Origin: an uncultured Pseudohongiella sp.
Lineage (GTDB): Bacteria > Pseudomonadota > Gammaproteobacteria > Pseudomonadales > Pseudohongiellaceae
Length of the DNA: 64,000 nucleotides
Assembly (NCBI GenBank): GCA_951812965.1
Contig: OX638341.1
Span: forward strand, 310,001 to 374,000
Reading direction: 5' to 3'
The notes under the pieces: model-generated
Database searches by the model: none
The model's input: only the letters and a program-made list of their open reading frames with translations
Told to the model about the DNA's origin: nothing
Shown: piece after piece, positions 62,877 to 64,000 of the stretch
Numbering within the stretch: position 1 is the first letter of the stretch
How the letters are laid out: each line of letters starts with the position of its first letter
Program-made: the position numbers and the translations under genes

Positions 62877-62960
62877 GACTATCTCCGGGACCAGTCGTGG
62901 CTGAGATGCAATGAGCATACTCGGAAGCCGGTAGCGCCTCAATAGCGCGCCCGCCTTCAT

Positions 62961-63036
62961 GTAGGGGCGAGGCATGCCTCGCCCGTCAGTTGCACGATTT
63001 CGGGGCCATTCGCGGGCGAGGCATGCCTCGCCCCTA
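62961..63036 (-). repeat. REPIN-like family: full copy
   Basis: Arms 62961-62986 and 63011-63036, perfect palindromes, with the spacer in reverse orientation (TTGCACGATTTCGGGGCCAT). Outside, GGTCTCGC mirrors the GCGAGAC preceding the 27.5-kb copy. Confidence 0.9.
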
Positions 63037-63201
63037 CGGTCTCGCAAGCATCACGATTTCGTTTAACGACTGCAACAATCTGTTACCGCGACAATTTGCC
63101 GCTTTGATGCGAATTGCGGAATTGGTACGATCAGGCGTTGCGGTTCGGGCTTGCGCCCGGAATTTGCGATTTGTTCGGACAAGAGATATTGGGAGTTGAC
63201 A

Positions 63202-63792
63202 GTGAAACGTTTGATTGGCCTTTTCATTTCCTGCGCATTGGTGCTTGCCGCCAGTGCGGCCGTGGCCGACGGCTGGCTGCGATCGATTCCGGAATTTGAA
63301 CTTACCGATCACCTCGGTGAGGTGCATACCCTCGATACCTACAAGGACAACGATTACGCGGTGTTCTACGTGCAAGGCGTGGGCTGCCCCATCGCGCGGC
63401 TGGCCCTGCCGAACTATCGCGCGGTCCGCGATGAATTCGGGCCCAAGAACATCGCCTTCGCCATGTTCAATTCCAATATCCAGGACGACCTGCCGCGCAT
63501 CGCCCGGGAAGCCGAGGAATTCGGCATTGATTTCCCAATCATGAAGGATCAGGATCAGGCGCTGGCCAAGGCGCTTGGCGTCGAGCGAACCGCTGAAGTT
63601 TTTATCATCGACCCGCGCACTCGCGAGGTGCTTTATCGCGGCCCCATCAACGACCAATTGGGCTATGAGACCCAGCGCAACGAGGCTCGCGAGCATTATC
63701 TGACGGACGCGCTGAGCACCGTGCTTGCCGGCGGCGTGGTCGATATGGAAAACGTTCCCGACTCAAAAGGCTGCCTGGTCGCCATTTTCTGA
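63202..63792 (+). CDS. Secreted redoxin/peroxiredoxin-like protein
   Basis: 196 residues from GTG 63202, with GGGAG eight bases upstream. Signal peptide LIGLFISCALVLAASAAVA. Thioredoxin-fold with FELTDHLGEVHTLDTYKDNDYAVFYVQGVGCPIARLALPN; the first cysteine sits where peroxiredoxins have the catalytic Cys, but the TxxC form is replaced by VGCP. A second Cys is near the C-terminus (KGCLVAIF). A periplasmic thiol redox role is likely; the partner is unknown. Confidence 0.75.
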   Translation: MKRLIGLFISCALVLAASAAVADGWLRSIPEFELTDHLGEVHTLDTYKDNDYAVFYVQGVGCPIARLALPNYRAVRDEFGPKNIAFAMFNSNIQDDLPRIAREAEEFGIDFPIMKDQDQALAKALGVERTAEVFIIDPRTREVLYRGPINDQLGYETQRNEAREHYLTDALSTVLAGGVVDMENVPDSKGCLVAIF

Positions 63793-63850
63793 TGCGGGCG
63801 CAAGCAGGCCTCGCTTCATTGCGCAAGCGGCGCCGGCCGGGCGCCAGGAA

Positions 63851-64000
63851 TTGAACATCTCTCGTCGCGAATTCGCGGTATATCTTGCTTCCCTGATTGC
63901 CGCTGGAACAGCGCATCCAGTTCAGCAACGATGGCTGGGACTGGCCGACCGGAGGTCCGGCAACTCTGGCAGACACAATGTCGCACCGGGGTCTGCTCGG
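63851..64000 (+). CDS. Start of a Tat-exported protein (runs off the window)
   Basis: A frame from TTG 63851 open to the end of the window (50 codons). It begins MNISRREFAVYLASLIAAGT, a twin-arginine signal SRREF followed by a hydrophobic stretch. CAGGA lies close before the TTG, so the start is uncertain. The product beyond the signal cannot be identified. Confidence 0.45.
   Translation, partial: MNISRREFAVYLASLIAAGTAHPVQQRWLGLADRRSGNSGRHNVAPGSAR

Noticed and set aside
62877-63047. N-terminal extension of the secreted protein at 61872
   Set aside because: It reads through the repeat element; GGAG and a signal peptide mark ATG 62876.

Overview
The window is chromosomal DNA of a GC-rich gammaproteobacterium. 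The left 26.5 kb carries the gene order known from Pseudomonas and relatives: alr-dnaB-rplI-DUF2232-rpsR-rpsF-rlmB-rnr, tRNA-Leu, purA-hisZ-DUF2065-hflC-hflK-hflX-hfq-miaA-mutL-amiB-tsaE-nnr. Almost all of it is on the minus strand. The species cannot be named from this window. No plasmid or phage replication or structural genes are visible.

Region by region: (1) 1-8.9 kb, replication, ribosomal-protein and RNA-processing genes; S6 and L9 carry long acidic tails and RNase R lacks its N-terminal third. (2) 8.9-11.0 kb, a complete ISAs1-type insertion sequence with matching inverted repeats and an 11-bp target duplication, whose transposase is fused to a DruA-like (DUF4338) domain. (3) 11.1-13.2 kb, tRNA-Leu(CAG) plus a small accessory patch with a CopC-like lipoprotein, a small coiled-coil protein and a ROK sugar kinase. 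(4) 13.2-26.5 kb, the purA-to-nnr housekeeping block, in which three stop codons abut related hairpins. (5) 26.7-32.3 kb, tRNA-Pro(CGG), a DUF2059-like secreted protein, then a phosphatase-like lipoprotein, a YeeE/YedE transporter and a stand-alone pyruvate dehydrogenase E1. (6) 32.4-41.4 kb, a sixA-cytochrome c-chaN-DUF4159 gene group, a DUF481 outer-membrane protein, cobalamin genes cobT-cobS and cobU around a decayed TonB receptor, and a glutamate-synthase-like FMN enzyme. (7) 41.4-48.5 kb, a tightly coupled secreted redox operon (DUF1592, DUF1552, secreted-repeat protein, unknown secreted protein) behind a triheme cytochrome c. (8) 48.9-54.3 kb, a creatininase-like secreted protein, an aquaporin, a two-subunit molybdenum hydroxylase and a VapBC-type toxin-antitoxin pair. 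(9) 54.4-64 kb, an ABC-2 export system, an NnrU membrane protein, a CX3CH cytochrome with an MMPL transporter, a redoxin and the start of a Tat-exported protein.

Two dispersed non-coding repeat systems run through the window. One is a REPIN-like element of about 80 bp with two inverted arms, each arm a palindrome GGGCGAGGCATGCCTCGCCC. It occurs as six complete copies, one variant pair, several partial arms and a seven-copy 63-bp tandem derivative. The other is a set of hairpin strings whose stems present GGA in the loop, several matching the published CsrA/RsmA recognition consensus. In all four places the GGA side lies on the sense strand of the adjacent genes. These hairpin strings, the REPIN-like family and the secreted DUF1552/DUF1592 operon are the best candidates for undescribed biology here.
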